From Neocallimastix lanati (nom. inval.) (taxonomy: Eukaryota; Neocallimastigomycota; Neocallimastigomycetes; Neocallimastigales; Neocallimastigaceae), in assembly GCA_016946835.1 (NCBI GenBank), contig JACVTC010000001.1, positions 2,042,501 to 2,070,000 on the forward strand: DNA of 27,500 nucleotides, in the 5' to 3' direction. The position numbers were made by a program, and so were the translations under genes. A model generated the notes under the pieces. That model made no database searches. It saw only the letters and a list, made by a program, of their open reading frames with translations, and was not told the DNA's origin. How positions within the stretch are numbered: the stretch's first letter is position 1; each line of letters starts with the position of its first letter. Below are positions 25,394 to 27,500 of the stretch, piece by piece.

Positions 25394-26377
25394 ACTTATT
25401 GATAATTGGTCTTCTGGTGTATCTCCAGCAATCATATGCTTAAAATGACCATTGGCAACAAAAATTAATGAATTACTTTTTTTAAAAAAAAAAAAAAAAA
25501 AAATATATATTTAATATTTATAATAATAATAACAAATTAATTATATTATTTTTATTAATATTATATATATCACTATTTTAGGTATAAGTTGAGTTATCTA
25601 TATATAAATAATTATTAATATTTAGAAATTTTTTTTTTTTTTTTTATTTTAATAGAACTTACGCAAAACCAATACCAGTTAATGGTGATCTTACACCTTT
25701 ATAAAAACCAAAAAACTAATAATTAAAAAAATTATATAAAGTAGGTACCAATTTACAAATTATATTAAATAAAATTAAATTAATAAAAAAATTAAGAAAA
25801 AATAAAATAAAATAAAATATAATATAACAAAAAATAAAAATAATTACACCGTCCTCCTTAAAAATTGTTTTAACACAATGAATTGCACCCTTGTAACGAG
25901 TTTGAGTTTGCATATTAACCTTTGAAATTTAAAAATTAAATGGAATATTAAAAAAAAAAAAAAAAATACATTCAATACAGAAATATATTAATATATCTTA
26001 TATCTAATATCTTATATGCTTATATATTTATATATTTATATATAATATAAAAAAATATTAATATGAAATATTAATTTAATTCCTTTGGTACATACTCTAT
26101 AAAAGAAATGAAATGAATTAATTTTCAACAAAAAAAAAAAAAAAATTATTATTGAATATATATATATATATGTACATAGAAAAATTCAATTAATATTATT
26201 AAATAACATTATGATTCAATATAATTCAAATATTTTTTTTTTTTTATTATTATTATTTTGAATATTATAAATTAATTTTTACTTGACAGTATCAAAAGGG
26301 TGTCCAACTAATACTTGGGCCCAACCTTTTTTTTTTTTTATATGTATGTATTTAATATTTAAAATAATATGAATAAA

Positions 26378-26436
<59 letters not shown>

Positions 26437-26564
26437 CTAGTTATTAAAAAAAAAAAATAAAAAAATAAATATACATTTATACATATATATATATATATAT
26501 AAAAGTGTTAATAAATACCACTAAATAATCCAGATATAAAATCATTTACTGAATCACTTGGCAT
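23031..26564 (-). CDS. SLC25 mitochondrial-carrier-family transporter (carnitine/basic amino acid/YMC-like group)
   Basis: Twelve exons, read downward: 26564-26519, 26325-26283, 26096 (1 nt), 25919-25848, 25715-25663, 25475-25396, 25195-25080, 24745-24480, 23889-23875 (15 nt), 23721-23622, 23310-23286 and 23065-23031. They sum to 852 nt, 283 residues, the usual carrier size. All introns are GT-AG and all donors begin GTA. Each third carries the carrier signature Px[DE]xx[KR]: HPFDTVK (24-30), APMEHMKIKLQT (second third) and IPQDVIKSRAQT (third). Helix-end motifs GFYKG, NLYHG and FFRGF, and RAFPANA near the C-terminus, place it with SLC25A20/A29/YMC-type exchangers of carnitine esters, amino acids or related metabolites. 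The substrate is not determinable. It is an inner-membrane protein; in a gut fungus this would mean the hydrogenosome. It begins MPSDSV with no presequence, as is usual in the family. Confidence 0.9.
23875..23889 (-). other. 15-nt exon of the carrier gene
   Basis: AAAAG acceptor, then AGCTCAAACTACAGG, then donor GTAAGA. It supplies the last base of Arg plus AQT-T and two bases of Gly in IPQDVIKSRAQTTG, in frame on both sides. It sits between introns of 590 nt (24479-23890) and 153 nt (23874-23722). Confidence 0.85.
24372..24453. repeat. 41-bp tandem duplication in a carrier intron
   Basis: ATTACTTCTTTATTATTAAT plus the following TTTTTGTAATA and A-run occurs twice, at 24372 and 24413. Downstream of it lie 50-odd nt to the exon at 24480. 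Confidence 0.9.
26096..26096 (-). other. Predicted single-nucleotide exon (A) in the carrier gene
   Basis: On the minus strand, TTTCTTTTATAG ends at 26097, A is 26096, and the consensus donor GTATGT starts at 26095. The preceding exon ends GTC AA at 26283 and the next starts GTT AAT ATG at 25919. Inserting exactly one nucleotide restores frame and completes AAA (Lys30) of PFDTVK. Without it, GT-AG splicing at these sites shifts the frame. Confidence 0.7.
26380..26434. repeat. TTA trinucleotide repeat in the first carrier intron
   Basis: About 18 uninterrupted copies lie inside intron 26518-26326. Confidence 0.92.
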
Positions 26565-26632
26565 TTTGAAATTTTAATTTTGAAATTTAATCCTTAAATT
26601 ATAACTATTGAGAATGAAGAAGAATAAGATAA

Positions 26633-26663
<31 letters not shown>

Positions 26664-27120
26664 TAAAAATACTTCTAATAATATATATTCACTCTATATC
26701 TATTATCTCTATTTTACTCTCTATCCTTTTTTTTTTTTTTATAAATATATAAATTTTTATAATTTTTTTCTTATTTTTTTAAAAAAAAAAAAAAAGTATA
26801 GAAAGTAAAAAAAAAAATTATTTGTAAATTTAATTATATATATATTAATAAAAAAATTTATATTTAAAGAATAATATTTTACTATATATACCGAGAATTT
26901 TTTTTTATTTAGTTAAAGTTTATTAATACTATTTATTAATATATTCCATCAATCTATCCTACCAAAATTTATAAATTGAAAAAACTTTTCTAATAAACAT
27001 TATTTATTATATATATCATTATTTAATGAATTAATTTATTTATTTATTATACATTATTTCTTATTTTTTAAAAAAAATTTTTTCTTTTTTCTTTTTTCTT
27101 TTTTTTTTTTTTTTAGAAAA

Positions 27121-27159
<39 letters not shown>

Positions 27160-27500
27160 AATAATAATAATAATAAATAATAATAAATGATTTGAATGGT
27201 GGAAGTTTTTACCATCGTTTTTTTTTTTTTTTTTTTTTTTTTTCTTATATTAAATAATTTTTTTGATAAAGTTTTGTCTCAACTATACAAAACATCTTAA
27301 AACTCTAAAATAACTTTAAAGAAAAATGTTATGGGCCACTTCAAATGACTTTAATATTAAATAATTTATATTAATTATAGTATTTATTTTTTTCTTAATA
27401 GTTTAATGTGCCATATCTTATATAAAATTTTGTAAAAAAAAAAATTTTTTTTTTTTTTATTTAAAGAGGAACATGTTTTTTATATATATATATATATTAT
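26565..27500. other. 5' flank of the carrier gene, no gene seen
   Basis: The start codon is preceded on the minus strand by CAAAATG in a duplicated AAATTTCAAAATT context. Further out are AAT/AAATAAAT repeats (27120-27187) and T-runs. A less repetitive stretch at 27250-27360 (around ATGGGCCACTTCAAATGAC) has stops in all useful frames and no recognised product; it could be promoter, UTR or the edge of another gene. Confidence 0.55.

Noticed and set aside
25848-26325. Carrier exon join by one GT-AG intron using donor GTCAAG after GAT ACT
   Set aside because: It keeps frame but removes Val-Lys of the PFDTVK signature and uses a non-GTA donor, unlike every other intron in the gene. The one-nucleotide exon fits better, though transcripts must decide.

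Overview
The window looks like nuclear DNA of a very AT-rich, intron-rich fungus. An anaerobic gut fungus (Neocallimastigomycota) is the best guess. The reasons are the extreme AT content, the long A/T homopolymers, the GT-AG introns of about 90-590 nt, a PAR-1/KIN1-type kinase with a KA1 tail, a Hos4-like ankyrin protein (a fungal Set3-complex family) and a Crinkler-type header domain. The assignment is inferred. No rRNA, tRNA, CRISPR array or prokaryote-like operon was seen.

Layout. Positions 71-2192 (+) hold the 3' part of a MARK/KIN1/PAR-1 kinase gene. Positions 2193-5468 form a convergent gap holding a badly decayed non-LTR retrotransposon (about 3000-4625, minus strand). Positions 5469-8354 (-) appear to be one two-exon gene. 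Its product would have a cytosolic Crinkler-like header, a Pro-rich linker with a PPxY motif, a transmembrane anchor, and an Asn-rich ectodomain with a hydrophobic tail. Positions 8355-14980 are about 6.6 kb of gene-free AT-rich DNA with 4-, 7-, 10-, 16- and 21-bp tandem repeats. Positions 14981-21591 (+) are a six-exon gene for a ~1,782-residue Hos4-like nuclear ankyrin protein with a duplicated four-ankyrin module, an AT-hook-like motif, a Lys/Glu helix region and a cluster of SUMO consensus sites. Positions 23031-26564 (-) are a twelve-exon SLC25 carrier gene. It is probably targeted to the hydrogenosome or mitochondrion and appears to contain a one-nucleotide exon. Positions 26565-27500 are its gene-free 5' flank.

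The genes do not form a pathway; they are unrelated eukaryotic genes in alternating orientation. The most interesting points are the single-nucleotide exon that completes a conserved lysine codon of the carrier, the membrane-anchored Crinkler-header protein, the 8-nt first coding exon and duplicated ankyrin module of the Hos4-like gene, and 3' splice sites that directly follow poly(A) runs. All gene models were spliced by hand from reading-frame phase, splice consensus and protein family pattern; none is backed by transcripts.
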